NCBI RefSeq assembly: GCF_002994745.2
Contig: NC_037092.1
Location: forward strand, 23,089,001-23,153,000
Direction: 5' to 3'
Source of the DNA: Rosa chinensis
Taxonomy: Eukaryota; Streptophyta; Magnoliopsida; Rosales; Rosaceae
DNA: 64,000 nucleotides
Below, one piece after another: positions 1 to 10,615 of this stretch; the stretch's first letter is position 1, and each line of letters starts with the position of its first letter. The position numbers and the translations under genes are program-made. The notes under the pieces are model-generated. The model was not told the origin of the DNA. It saw only the letters and a program-made list of their open reading frames with translations, and did no database searches.

Positions 1-1
1 T

Positions 2-545
2 GTCATAAACTATGGGAGAGATTTCATACCCAAAATTTCAGGGTTAACAGCAATGTTATCTCCTAAGACGAGTTCCAAAAGAAAATGGAACTTCACAGAA
101 GATGATGAAAAAACTGTGAAGCAGATAAAAAATCTCTGCAAAAACCTCCCTCCTCTTCAACAACCTGAAGAGAATGATGAAATTATCCTCCAAACAGATG
201 CGAGCGATAATTATTGGTCCGGTGTGATTCTGGCAAAAACGCCTGGAACTAACATTGAAAAGATCTGCAAATTTTGTAGTGGCAAGTTTAGCCCTGCAGA
301 GTCAAAAAAACAATTTTAAATTCTCCAGCTTTTCTTACAAGAACTATCTTCCAGACACCTTGACCAGAGAATTGGCAATGTTCAGCCGAAAACATGAAGA
401 CGAAGGTCGTAATCCCAGAAGCAGAAGAACTGGGAAAGAACATGAATTTGAAGAGGATCCCATGGAAACCAAAGAAAAGATCCTGAAAAGGTTTCTGCTA
501 AGTCCGAAAGGACTAACTACAACTGCTCAATCCCAGGGTAAATGA
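2..545 (+). pseudogene. Caulimovirid polyprotein C-terminus: RT connection and truncated RNase H
   Basis: The frame is open from base 2. It shows the end of the reverse transcriptase domain (INYGRDFIPK, then LSPKT) and the first strand of RNase H (LQTDASDNYWSGVILA, where the TDAS Asp is catalytic), followed by CSGKFSPAE. The frame then stops at 317-319. Homology resumes in another frame with NYLPDTLTREL, the conserved end of caulimovirid RNase H, and runs to a TGA at 543-545. The middle of RNase H, with the remaining catalytic acidic residues, is missing. A deletion with frame change around 305-330 therefore inactivated it. The family is clear from motifs; no function is expected. Confidence 0.8.
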
Positions 546-1682
546 TTGGCTAGCTCGTCTCAAATGGTAGACGGTAAAGGCTCATCAAGACCGTTAAAGG
601 CTGTTGCTTTGCCAAAAAGCAAACCTACTCCAACTGGAGTAATAAATGTTTTTAATTATGAACTTCAAACATTCGATACTCCTGTGTTCAGAACTGGCAG
701 GAGACTAGCCTACCACCATAAAGCAATTCTGGATAATCTCCTGTTTGCTTTTCAGGAAAGGAGCAGTGGTTTGATGTTTCCAACACTCTTTGTACTTGTT
801 GAGGAACTCTATGAAAATGGTAGACCACAATTTGAAGAACTTCATACACAGCAGAGTGCTGTAAGAAAAGAAAAAATTCACTTCCTTGAAAGCCCATAAA
901 GTGCTAGGGTCCCTATCATAGCACTTAATGAATCAGACTGGCATGAATTTCATAGTCTGATAGGAAGTCATAATTCTGAAGACCGTGTTCCTCCAACTCT
1001 CTTTATCATTGCAGGACCATATGTTAGAAGATACCTGGTAAATGTTCAGAGTGAACATCCTCAAGAACACAAGCTTTGGCTTGTTGAAAATGGTTTTGTC
1101 CATAATCTGTGGACTAAAACAAATGATGATCTAAAAGGTTTGCCTCCCATCATTATCAATATAGTCAAGAACATTAGAAAAAATGACTGCATGCTTCGTC
1201 TGAAGTTCAGATCCACTCCTCCAGGATGGATTCAAAAGGCAAACGGAGAGGTTGAGTATATTTCTCCATATCATTATGTGAGAATCATTCAAAGACAATA
1301 TCTGCAACCTGCCTGTGTTGGCTATAATGGCCAGCCAAACTCAAGCATCCCATGGATGAAAGCCATGGCTCTGGAATATGTGAAAAAGATCATCTCTGAA
1401 GATATCAACAATACCTTCCTGGCAGTAGGAGCAAAAACTATTATCACTGCTTACGATCATCTTGACGTAGTCAGCAGTGACCTATTCCTATCTCTCACAA
1501 GAAAAGAGATAGATTCGACACTGGCATGCTTACAGTGGGTGGAAAAACTTGAAACTGACAACCACTGCAAAATGTATGTTGATACAGATGTCGAAGACAA
1601 TGCTACATCAGTTAGAATGGCTCAGGCAGATAACAACTCCTTTGTCTTTGGCGACAACTCAAAGACTGACGACAACATGTAG
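546..1682 (+). pseudogene. Second ORF of the endogenous caulimovirid, one in-frame stop
   Basis: One reading frame of about 379 codons runs from 546 to a TAG at 1680-1682 and is broken only by a TAA at 897-899. The first in-frame ATG is at 564. The codons after the stop (from about 903) continue as ordinary protein sequence (for example HKLWLVENGFVHNLWTK), so this was one ORF and the stop is a point lesion. It follows the polyprotein stop within a few bases, as expected for a compact viral genome read from one transcript. I do not recognise a domain; the position fits the unknown-function ORF2 of florendoviruses. No signal peptide or membrane segment is evident. Confidence 0.6.
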
Positions 1683-1902
1683 CAGTTGGTGAAGAAAAAA
1701 GCACCAAAACAAAAAGGCAACTGTTACCTTTTTAAAAGATACTTTTTCTTTTCAGAAAAGAAGAAGGTGAAAAACATTTCACCTAAATCATTTTGCTTTT
1801 CCTTGTCCGACCTCCATCATCAGGAGCACTCAGAAAAGTAGAAGGTCACGGAGTTGTTCTGTACATTTTTATGTTTTGAATTCAAGTTTGAGTTCTGCTC
1901 CC

Positions 1903-1910
1903 TATATAAG
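1903..1910 (+). promoter_or_regulatory. TATA box of the caulimovirid pregenomic promoter
   Basis: CCTATATAAGGAGCTTTAAG closely resembles the TATA region of caulimovirus 35S-type promoters and lies just downstream of the last viral ORF, where the pregenomic promoter is expected. A 20-bp imperfect palindrome (aggtgaaaaacatttcacct) sits at about 1765-1784. Transcription would start near 1935. No primer-binding site matching initiator tRNA-Met was seen before 2400. Confidence 0.55.
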
Positions 1911-2649
1911 GAGCTTTAAGTTCATTTGTAAGGCATTAGAAAATTGAGCAGAAGAGTCTTCTCTCAAAGAGTAAGAAAGCCATAGTAGCAGTGTGCTTCC
2001 CTTTCTGTCTAGTGTGAAGTAGTGTGCTTTCATTACAAGTAAGTAACTATACTCATTCTTATGGATAGCTAAACAACCTTTTGCTGTTTACCTGAGAATG
2101 AGGCTCTGAATGTTTAACATGTATGTATATTTGAATAAATGAATTCAGGTGGTTGCTCACCCACTTCTTCAAATATAGTTGTCATTATTACGTTCCCTTA
2201 ATTATTTCATTATGTTTCGCCATTTAGATGCATGCATCTTATAGAAATCCAAAGTTCTAAATGTACTATTCATATGAAAAAATCAGTTTTAAACCAAAAA
2301 TTAGGACAAGCAGCAGTGATTCCGCCTGTTAAAGTAACTGTTAGGCAAGAGGCTGTTAGGTGAAAAACTTAGGCATGTTGAAGGCTAGTCTTGTTTTTGT
2401 TTTTGTCGTTTAGAGCAAGGTTCTTTTTGGTCGACTAGTATTGCTAAAACCACGGGTTAACATAGGATACAAAAAGCATTGTTCTAAAAAGACCTATCCC
2501 TATTCATCTTTTCCTAAAGTAATAGTGTAATACAAGAGTGTTGGGCAGTTGGGCAAAATACAGAAAATTTTTGGGTATACGGGAAGAGACCCTAATTAAT
2601 TAGAAGATGAACACGTGCAGGGCCTAGACTTCTTCTTTCATTTTCTTAT

Positions 2650-2677
2650 TATATATATATATATATATTTATATAAA
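2650..2677. repeat. (AT)n microsatellite
   Basis: A run of about 14 TA dinucleotides in AT-rich noncoding DNA between the viral fragment and the dispersed repeat. Confidence 0.9.
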
Positions 2678-2699
2678 TTTCTTTTCTTTTCTTCTTTCT

Positions 2700-2985
2700 T
2701 CTCCCTTCTCAATGTATTTCTGCAAATACTATCGGAGGCAATTAGATTCTCTTCCCTTGATGGCGTTGACCATGGTTGACCCGCATTGATTATTTCGTCC
2801 TTTTGTCAGAAACTCCAGTTTGCTCCAATTTCGCACAATTTTCTCTGTTTCCACAATTCCGCTTATTTTCTACAAAGTAAATAAAAATGAATTAATTACA
2901 TATTAATTGACATGGAGATTTGCTTATTTATAGTGTTTTAGATATAATTACACGCATATAAATGCGTATAATCAACAATCACTAG
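2700..2985 (+). repeat. Dispersed repeat, copy 1 (pairs with 7660-7945)
   Basis: About 285 bp align in direct orientation with 7660-7945, from TTCTCAATG through a shared GTTTTAGATATAATTA to ATAATCAAC. Divergence is considerable (many substitutions and small gaps), so the copies are old. No coding potential. It may be part of an LTR or another noncoding repeat; the family is not recognised. Confidence 0.6.
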
Positions 2986-5640
2986 ACTAACTAAAGAGGT
3001 GTTTGTCTTGAATCTTGGCTGCCTTCTTGACTTGAACGATCTTCAATTATCCCTCTTCTTGCATCCACAACTTCTCTACTGATCTCGAGAGAACCAATGC
3101 ATATATATGAATGATTAATGAGATAATTTTACATGGAACACGTGTTTCAAGGCTTCTATGCAACTCTTTATAAACAAACTAGAAGAACAATAATTCTTGC
3201 GTCTAAGTGCAGTACCAATGAACACACGCTTTCTGAATATATGGAGGAGAAAACAAATCCTCAACAATCAAAACTTTACCCTAATTGGATTCCTAATAGG
3301 AATAGTCTTTAAATAAAAGATTTTCATTTAAAATAAAAAAAATTATAAATCAATTTGACAGATCTTAAATCAATTTGACAGATCCTAAATCAATTTGGAC
3401 TTCCATGGTGCGACTTAAACATGTGGGAAATGTCTTTGCACGATAAAGATTAAGAAACAGAAAGATACTTCCCTAAAGCGAACTTCCTAAAACCTAGGAT
3501 GGACTCAAGAGGTGCAATTACCTTTAGGGTTTCTCTGAGATTAGTATTGAAGTTCCTTTTTCCAACTTCCAATGACCAACTGTGATGGAATGCTCTCCAT
3601 TTTGTTTTTGTATGGGAATGCCAACACTCAAGAGGTACAAACTTTTGTACTTATAATATCCCCCTTTAGCATTCCTATACAAAACACACCTAATCTACTC
3701 AAGCTCCCCCTCAACAAGTACATGAGAGTCATCACATTTCATCAGCCATATACCTTTCCTGTAACACTTATCACACACACTATAAAAATCAAGTTAAAGA
3801 TAAGGCATAGGAATGTCAAGACAATTTCAAGCAAGTCAAACATTCAAAGCACAAGTTGATCGAATTCACCAATATTCTCCCCCTTTTTGTCTAGGAATGA
3901 CAAAGACAATTTATACGAGTAGCGGAAGCTATGCAAAAGAAGGATCACCAGTATATGTTGCTTAATAGACACCAGCCCAAGAAGAAGCAATTAGAGGAAG
4001 ATAGTCCAATTATCAATACTCCTCTTCAATGGAGATTGCCTCCGTCAACACCTCAACGCCTTCTGAAAACGAAATGGGTATGCTTCTCTTCAACAACCCA
4101 TATCCTAATTTTGGCTTAATCGATTTCTAGTTATGCCATTTTTATTGTGTTTTGCTTAAACTTGGTGTGAACCCACTTGGCTCGAAATAAAGAAATTGAG
4201 TATTTTTCTGCAATGTTTTCAGAATGATTCAAGCTAGTAACTTTAGTGAGCAGGAAATTGGTGCATGGTTTACTGAATTTGCAGTTTTTGAGAATTTGTG
4301 CTGATTCTATTGTGCGGCTTTGATATATGGACTTCTATACTTTTGTTGTTGAAAATATATGTATGCATTTGAAAACTTGCTTTAACGGATTGAGAGAATT
4401 GAACAAACAAATAGAACTAGACAATTTTTTTTTTTTTTTTTTGTAGATACTTGGATACAAGCTTGTGTTAATTTTGTTGGTGTCATTTAAATAGATCACT
4501 CCCACTGGTAAGACTAGTGACTTGATACTCATTTACGCAAGTGCACGTATCGTTGTCAAGATAGTGAAATATTATGCCCAAAGTTATCATACTACTGGGA
4601 TTAGTGGCTAACCCACAATTCTTGGGAAATCTGAAATAAAGACACTTAGCAAACAAAAGAAAAAGAAAGCAAATAAAAATGCTACTTTAAGCCTTTAAGG
4701 CACCAAGCCTTAGCAATGCTCGGCTTTGGTGGGGCTTTGGTTTGCACCAAAGCCTAATCAAAGCTATGAGCCTAGTGATGACTATTTACAATGAAGTAGG
4801 AAATGTCACCGAAAATGTAATTTGCATTTCTAATAACTAAAGTGCAAGAATTTAAATGGAGACTTTTATTAACAACTAAACTAAATAAAGCAAAGAAAAT
4901 TAAGAAATGATATAGATATGGGATTGGTAGTTAGGGATGGATCCTAACCCTAATTCAATGCTCTAAATGCTAATTTGATTGATATGCAATTTACTAAAGG
5001 TGGTAGAAGCCGTACCCAAGGATTTTCAAGGCTCAAGGGTCGAAATTCCCTTTCATGATATTCCTACTCCAATTCAAGGGCCGTAGGAACTCACTTGACA
5101 TGAATTAGAGCCGGTTCAAAGGTCACTAATTCACATCAAGAGACCTAGGGTTCAAGGAATTAGGCAACCAAGCTCACCATAATTGCGATCAAGCTAATCA
5201 TGTAGTGAACCATGCTTGTACTTCCCACGAATATTAAATCGAGGTTCTAGCTCTAAAATCTAAGGATGCCATCCCCTAAATTTTAATCTAGACTTATTAA
5301 AACACATACCCAAGAGTTGACAATTCCTAAGCATGCATTCTAATCAATTATTACAAAACACAAGCATCCAATAATTAACAAATTTCATAAGCATCCATTA
5401 CATCAAATTTGGATTAGGGCACACAATCATAACCCCCAAGAACAAAATTACTCACTACCCATAATCATAGACATCAAAATAACAAAATTCAAAGAGGGAA
5501 AAATGAAGAGAAGTAGGGAGTAACAAGAACAAGTCAAAAATTGCTATAGAGCAATTATGGCTAGCCTTGATTTACGGCTCCCCACTATTACCTAAATTTG
5601 ATAGTGATGAAGCTCTTAATGCTTGGGCTTCCCCTTTGAA
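2986..5640. other. Noncoding stretch with weak retroelement remnants
   Basis: I see no gene here. It holds a 20-bp unit repeated about 2.5 times (3347-3398, AAATCAATTTGACAGATC). Around 3890 the minus strand reads as a GGGGGAGA purine tract of the type found next to Copia 3' LTRs. Around 4530-4560 the minus strand reads TTGACAACGATACGTGCAC, a motif seen in Gypsy-type internal or LTR DNA. None of these is bounded well enough to call an element. A homopolymer T tract lies near 4430. Confidence 0.4.
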
Positions 5641-5659
5641 TCTTGTGAAATTGATGAGA

Positions 5660-5910
5660 AGATGGAATTTTGGTGAGAAGGTGTGGATCTTGGTGAGGAG
5701 AAGAAAAGATGAGAAGAAGGAATTTTAGTGAGGTAGTGGATCTTGGTGAGGAGAAGAAAAGATGAGAAGAAGGAATTTTAGTGAGGTAGTGTGGATCTTG
5801 GTGAGGAGAAGAAAAGATGAGAAGAATTTTAGTGAGGTGGGGTGGTTCTTGGCAAGAAGGAAAAAAAATAGAGAAGATATTGTGGTGAGGAGAAGAAAAG
5901 ATGAGAAGAA
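5660..5910 (+). repeat. GA-rich minisatellite, 50-55 bp unit
   Basis: The unit built on GGATCTTGGTGAGGAGAAG recurs at 5685, 5738 and 5793, with a diverged copy (GGTTCTTGG) at 5843. Spacings are 53, 55 and 50 bp. The purine-rich strand leaves open but meaningless frames. It lies just outside the Pack-MULE at 6019. Confidence 0.85.
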
Positions 5911-6018
5911 GGGAAGACAAAAGTGGGATGAGAGAAGCCCAGAGGCTGCCTTTGTTTTGGTGGTGAGGCGGCGTTGTAGCTCCGTCCCTTCAAGAGATGA
6001 TGAGGGTAATATATATAT

Positions 6019-6230
6019 GAGAAAAATTCAGTCACCGTCCCCAAACTATTGTGTCAAGGCCAATTTGATAACCAAACTCTCAAACGTACCAATGTGAAAC
6101 CCAAAGTCTTATATTGATATCAATGAGGTGCGTCCATCCAATTTTCATGACGGTTCCGTCAAATTGATGACGTGGCAAGCACGTGGAGATAAAAAAAATA
6201 GGCGAAAGACCAAAATAACCTTCTTCTTTT
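6019..6230 (+). repeat. Left TIR of the Pack-MULE
   Basis: Inverted match to 7225-7435. The outer 175 bp are clear and the match then fades through a segment reading GACCAAAATAACCTTCTT against GGCAAAATTGTCATTCTT. Confidence 0.85.
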
Positions 6231-6314
6231 TTTTTTCCTTTTTTTTTTTTAACGAATTTCTCAACCATTTTCTCTCTCTTCCTTGTCCATCTTCTCTTCC
6301 AATCTGATCCTTCT

Positions 6315-6809
6315 TCAATCATCTCCTCGTCTACCAAATTTTAATGGGATTCCTTCAATCTGAATCATCTGATCCAAATTTCTCAACTCAATTTTGATCA
6401 AAATCCCATTAAATCTTAACGGAGGGACTGAAGATATGGGCACTGCAGGATTAATGCTAGGAATTTCAATAACATCATCACTAAATCCCAGATTCATTGT
6501 GGTTGCCACGGCATGGTAGTAAGCAAAGAGGGAGGGCATTCTGGTTGAGGAGGTGAAGAAAATATAAGAGAAGACTCGGGGAGGTGGAAATGGACTTGAG
6601 TGACGTGAGAGGAAGCCAGATATGAAAGAAGACTCGGCGAGTGAGATGGTTGGGTGAGTGGTGATGAGGGTCAGCTGGCAGCGGTGGTTTTGGGATAGCA
6701 ATGCGGCAAGTCGTAGAAACGGTGCCAGATGGCCCATGCCGGCGCTTGGGAGGAGAACGACATGAGCCTGGGCTCGACGGAGGAGAATGCTACCGGATTC
6801 TAATGACAT
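6315..6809 (-). pseudogene. Captured N-terminal fragment of a UDP-glycosyltransferase
   Basis: The ORF starts at ATG 6809-6807 and reads about 164 residues. Residues 16-75 carry the N-terminal GT-B signature of plant family-1 glycosyltransferases: HVVLLPSAGMGHLAPFLRLA, which contains the catalytic His, then LTLITTHPT and SLAESSFISGF. This is closest in memory to the UGT708 C-glycosyltransferase type. Later it shows PRVFSYIFFTSS and DVIEIPSINP, pieces that are farther apart in a full enzyme, so an internal deletion joined them. The C-terminal sugar-donor (PSPG) domain is absent, so no transferase activity is expected. The captured gene is oriented away from the left TIR and ends in TIR-adjacent sequence. 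Confidence 0.8.
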
Positions 6810-7154
6810 GAGGAATTGTTTCTTGGATGTGGGATTGGTATGAATAAATAGTACGATGAGTTAGTTAAAGATGATCCAAATTGAAACCCAGATCCGGTAA
6901 TCGGAGATAGAGGATTTAAAATTGAATTGATGAAAGGAAATATTAACCCAGAAAGAAGAGCCAAAACCCAAATCCTATCTGCATACCATTTATTGAAGTT
7001 AATAGATGATCAACCGGACTCAATGATCAATCGGATGCGGTTTCAAATGGGGTAATTGAGGATTATACAAACTTGGCCTATGGCGCCGGTATCAATCCGC
7101 TATCGGAATTAAAAGAGAGGAGTTGGAGGTAGGATTGTGAAGAAGAAGAAGATC

Positions 7155-7157
<3 letters not shown>

Positions 7158-7186
<29 letters not shown>
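7158..7186. repeat. (GA)n microsatellite
   Basis: Uninterrupted GA dinucleotides inside the Pack-MULE, upstream of the captured UGT piece (which reads on the minus strand). Confidence 0.85.
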
Positions 7187-7224
7187 ACTATTCATGCTAC
7201 ATCTTTTTTTTTTCTTTTTTTTAA

Positions 7225-7435
7225 AATTAATTAGTAAAGAATGACAATTTTGCCTCTGATAAAAATATCACATGCTTGCAATGTCATCAATTTGACAGAG
7301 CCGTCACGGAAATTGGACAGAGACATCTCGTTGATATCAATATAAGACTTTGGGTATCACATTGGTACGTTTGAGAGTTTGAGTATCAAATTGGCCTTGA
7401 CACAATAATTTAGGAACGGTAACTGAATTTTTCTC
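7225..7435 (-). repeat. Right TIR of the Pack-MULE
   Basis: Inverted counterpart of 6019-6230. It ends exactly at CTGAATTTTTCTC before the TATATATAT flank. Confidence 0.85.
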
Positions 7436-7659
7436 TATATATATATATATATGTGGTCTCGGTGGATCAAGAAGAGGTAAGGGAATGGGATAAGAAAAGG
7501 GCCACGTGTGAAAGGAATAGCTGATGAGATTTTTGGTTAGTTGAAATGGGGAAAACGTGCAGCATATATGGCCATAACATGTTTAATTAATCAATCCTTG
7601 ATTAATTAAACATCCGTGCATCATGATTTATTTCCTTTTTTTTTTTTCTTTCCCTTCTT

Positions 7660-7945
7660 CTTCTTCTTTTCTCAATGCACTTCTGCATATATTTTTGGAG
7701 ACGATGAAATTTCACTTCTTTTACGGCATCCACTGCAGTTAACTTAGTGTTGACCTTTTGTCATTTTATCAAAAACTCTAAATTTGCACAATTCCACACC
7801 ATTTTGTCCGGTTTCCGCAACTCCACTTATTTACTATAAAATAAATAAAAATGAATTAATTACATTATAATTAACTTGAGGATTAACTTATTTCTAGTGT
7901 TTTAGATATAATTATATGTATTTATATGCATATAATCAACTAGTA
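7660..7945 (+). repeat. Dispersed repeat, copy 2 (pairs with 2700-2985)
   Basis: Direct-orientation partner of 2700-2985, diverged. It shares TTCTCAATG at the start, AATAAAAATGAATTAATTAC in the middle, and the GTTTTAGATATAATTA-ATAATCAAC end. The Pack-MULE lies between the two copies. Confidence 0.6.
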
Positions 7946-8228
7946 AGATATTTTCATGTAAACCAAGTTGATAATGTACTTTACTTTTTTTTTTAATCAC
8001 AGAATTAGAAAAGTTGGTACTTCAGTGTTCTTTATCATTATGGTTTATCACTTCTTAGTTATTAGATTACAGGCATCTTGACTGATCATATTTCACAGAC
8101 GAATGAGATGGGTAAAATTTGAGTTTTTCATGAGCATATATCAGTTTATCATTCATCCACATCGATTATCTTTACTCCCAGCTGTGTTGAGGTTTAATGA
8201 TCTGGATGTTGTCTTCTCCATCTTGCAG

Positions 8229-8381
8229 ATGTGGAGATGGCTGATGGCAGTCAGACAAAGAGTTCATTGAAGCCTTTTGGTGGGGTGGGTAAGAAATCCC
8301 AACGGCCGGGTGTTCAAGGTGGGCAAGAGAAGGCGTCATGGCAAGGGCAAGGGCGGAAAGGTTAAGAGGCGTCATATTTGA
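8229..8381 (+). pseudogene. C-terminal exon fragment of a small basic nucleolar-type protein (DUF2423-like)
   Basis: A good splice acceptor (TCTTGCAG, ending 8228) precedes a phase that reads VEMADGSQTKSSLKPFGGVG. After a one-base frame change near 8305-8315 it continues FKVGKRRRHGKGKGGKVKRR to a TGA at 8379-8381. The acidic MADGS stretch followed by a very basic tail recalls the C-terminus of the plant DUF2423 family, from memory only. No upstream exons are visible, and what follows (to about 8650) looks like 3'UTR. I read it as a broken, displaced gene fragment. Confidence 0.4.
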
Positions 8382-8649
8382 GAGACTGATGTGTCTTGCA
8401 TCTTAGAGAGATTTCAGTGTGTGTTTTTGAGAAATTACGGTTGTGGCTTACACTTGATATATGTAATCTCTGAGGTAGCTCCCTTCCAAGGTTCCAAATT
8501 ATAATTATCATTTTGTACCAATGCTAATACGCAACACCAGTATGCTCTAATTGTCTAGCATTGTGTGGTAAATCCAGCAAGTTGTGTTACCTCAAGGTTT
8601 TACATTTTTGGTTTTTGTTCTCCCATGTAATTTCTAAGGGTTCCGGTAT

Positions 8650-9890
8650 CTAAAGAGTTGATATATTCTGGGGATCTATGTCTCACCAAAGTACCAGAAG
8701 TAACACAAATATGAATCTTTCCACACGACCTGTCCTATCTAGGTCGAAAACTCACAGCAAACGCAGAAGACTACAACAAAGAAAGCAAGTCTTACAGCGA
8801 ACGCTGTAGACTACAGTAGAGAAAGTCTTTGTTGAGGGAGAGCTCAACTTGTAAAATTGTGACAAGTTAGAAGGCTAGAAGCAGTCCTTTCAGGAGCATT
8901 AATTGCTGGAAAATGTCCACTAATTAGACGTCCCTCTGCTAGAGAAAAGTCCCAGAAAGGACCCATAGTGACACTTGTGGTTGGAGACTCTTCAAAGTCT
9001 TTACTTCTTGGATTACCAATCTAGAACACAAGTCGTACCAATCTTTCTCAGCTAATTAGTCAGTGAGGACTCGTAAGCCAACTTGTAAAATGGGTTGAGA
9101 ATGATGATTTAAAAATAAAGGTTTTTTGATCCAAGTCGTTTTTGTTATATAAAAGTTGGATGTGGTCCGAGCATCTTTTCTTATTAATTGCGGTCTAATT
9201 GTTTTTTTTAATTGTCTATTTACCCTTAGAACCAAATAAGGTAAATAATTTCAAATTCACTGATTAAATCACAATTTTAGCTCAATTTTAAATTTCAAAT
9301 TCAAATTCAAATTCCAAAATCTAAAATTCATCAATGAATAATTTTCAAACATATAAGATTAAATGCATTCCTATGAAATCAATATACCTAAGATGTAGGT
9401 ATCGAATACTTATATACCTATATTATGGGATGAAAAACATTAGAACAAAAATTCAAACATTATTACTTCAACTGTATCTATATAGTAGGTATTTAAAGTT
9501 ATATAGTAGAGATTTGACCTACCTAGACATACGAAGTAAGAAAAGAAACATAGAATATAATACCAATCTAATCAAAAGGTATAAATATGTACATATAAAA
9601 CCTATACCTGATTAAAAGATAAAGGTATGAAAGAGAAAGTGAGAGATAATGAGAGAACCTTAGATATAGAGATATAGAGAAACTTGGAAATTTTTTAAAC
9701 TTGTGAAAATCTTACCTATAAATAAGGCATGCAAATGTGAAATAAAAATGTATGATCAAATTCTATGACAAATGTTACTTATAACACCATAATCGATTCT
9801 ATATCAAACAAAAACGAAAACTTCTTACCAAGTTTATAACAAAGGTAGCAGCGAATTGAAGAAATCACGTTAGTAAGACCTAAAAACGAA
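8650..9890. other. AT-rich noncoding stretch
   Basis: No gene seen. It contains a roughly 40-bp imperfect direct repeat at 8745-8830 (built on ACAGC[A/G]AACGC) and a short AAATTC hexamer run at 9290-9315. Confidence 0.5.
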
Positions 9891-9977
9891 TTAAGAAGGG
9901 AGAAACCACACAAAAAATACAAATATGAGAGAGAAACAAATAAACGAAAAAATGAGAAGCATTTTAAACGAAAAGAA

Positions 9978-10150
9978 GATATGCATGGAAGAAGGAGAGG
10001 AAAAGAGATGATTTGGTAGAAAAGAAGAAGAAGAAGCAGAAGAAGGATGAGAAGTATTTGTTAGAAAGAAGATATGCATGGAAGAAGGAGAGGAAAATAG
10101 ATGATTTGGTAGAAAAGAAGAAGAAGAAGAAGAAGAAGAACAAGGAGAAG
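9978..10150 (+). repeat. 93-bp tandem duplication, GA-rich
   Basis: GATATGCATGGAAGAAGGAG recurs at 9978 and 10071. The whole unit, including GATGATTTGGTAGAAAAG and an expanded AAG triplet tract, is repeated with few differences. Confidence 0.85.
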
Positions 10151-10551
10151 GAGACAACATATAATAGGCAATAGCAAGGAAAAATAATGTCTTAATACAT
10201 AATGATTCCTCTTTTGAATTCAATCAAGGATCTCATAATGTTAATTAAAGTCAATATATTAAAATTGTTAAGTTTACATTAACAAAATTGCAATAATTTA
10301 GGATTACAATAAATATATTGATTTTTACTATTTATTGTGTAGAATATATTAAATAAGGGTATGTTAGGAATGAAAAATTTAGGTGTTGAGTCAGTAAGAT
10401 AAAAACGGAAACAAATCCAACGTGGCAGCTGGGTCATAGGACCATGATTAATAAAAAAATTCATCCGGACTACATCCAATATGGGGTGTGAATTTTGGAC
10501 TTAAATCAAATTAACTCTTAAAAATATCTAGACACCTCACCACAATTAGGC

Positions 10552-10559
10552 TATAAATA
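10552..10559 (+). promoter_or_regulatory. TATA box of the LRR receptor-like protein gene
   Basis: GGCTATAAATATACTCG lies 60 bp upstream of the ATG at 10616, giving a short 5'UTR of about 30 nt. Confidence 0.6.
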
Positions 10560-10615
10560 TACTCGTGCTCTGCATCCTATTCATTTTCACTAACAAACAG
10601 AGCCTCAAATTAATT

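Larger units (their letters stand above)
1..2050 (+). mobile_element. Endogenous caulimovirid (pararetrovirus) 3' fragment
   Basis: The order RT/RNase H, then a second ORF, then a 35S-like promoter is that of the 3' half of a plant pararetrovirus genome integrated in the host chromosome. A polyprotein ORF followed by one ORF of unknown function fits the Florendovirus type of endogenous caulimovirid, but I assign the genus only by layout. The element runs off the left edge of the window, so reverse transcriptase proper, coat and movement regions are not seen. It is a decayed fossil: an internal deletion plus frame change in RNase H and an in-frame stop in the second ORF. The right boundary is not sharp; I place it in the leader after the promoter. 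Confidence 0.8.
6019..7435. mobile_element. Pack-MULE (1.42 kb, long TIRs) with captured UGT fragment
   Basis: The two ends are inverted repeats. The left end starts GAGAAAAATTCAGTCACCGT, and the right end read backwards starts GAGAAAAATTCAGTTACCGT. Similarity continues for about 175-210 bp, including GTGTCAAGGCCAATTTGAT and CAAACTCTCAAACGTACC. Both ends are flanked by TATATATAT, a 9-bp direct repeat as Mutator-like elements make, though the sequence is low complexity. There is no transposase between the TIRs. The interior holds a minus-strand glycosyltransferase fragment, so this is a non-autonomous, gene-carrying Mutator-like element. An alternative TIR superfamily cannot be excluded without the TSD being unique. 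Confidence 0.85.

Noticed and set aside
4530..4580. Gypsy-like motif with ACGATACGTGCAC on the minus strand
   Set aside because: A single short motif without LTR, PBS or purine tract nearby.
5588..6044. Open frames over the GA-rich tract
   Set aside because: Low-complexity translations of the 53-55 bp minisatellite; no start context, splice sites or family.
9891..10223. Minus-strand Ser-rich open frame
   Set aside because: Made by the 93-bp tandem duplication and AAG triplets; not protein-like.
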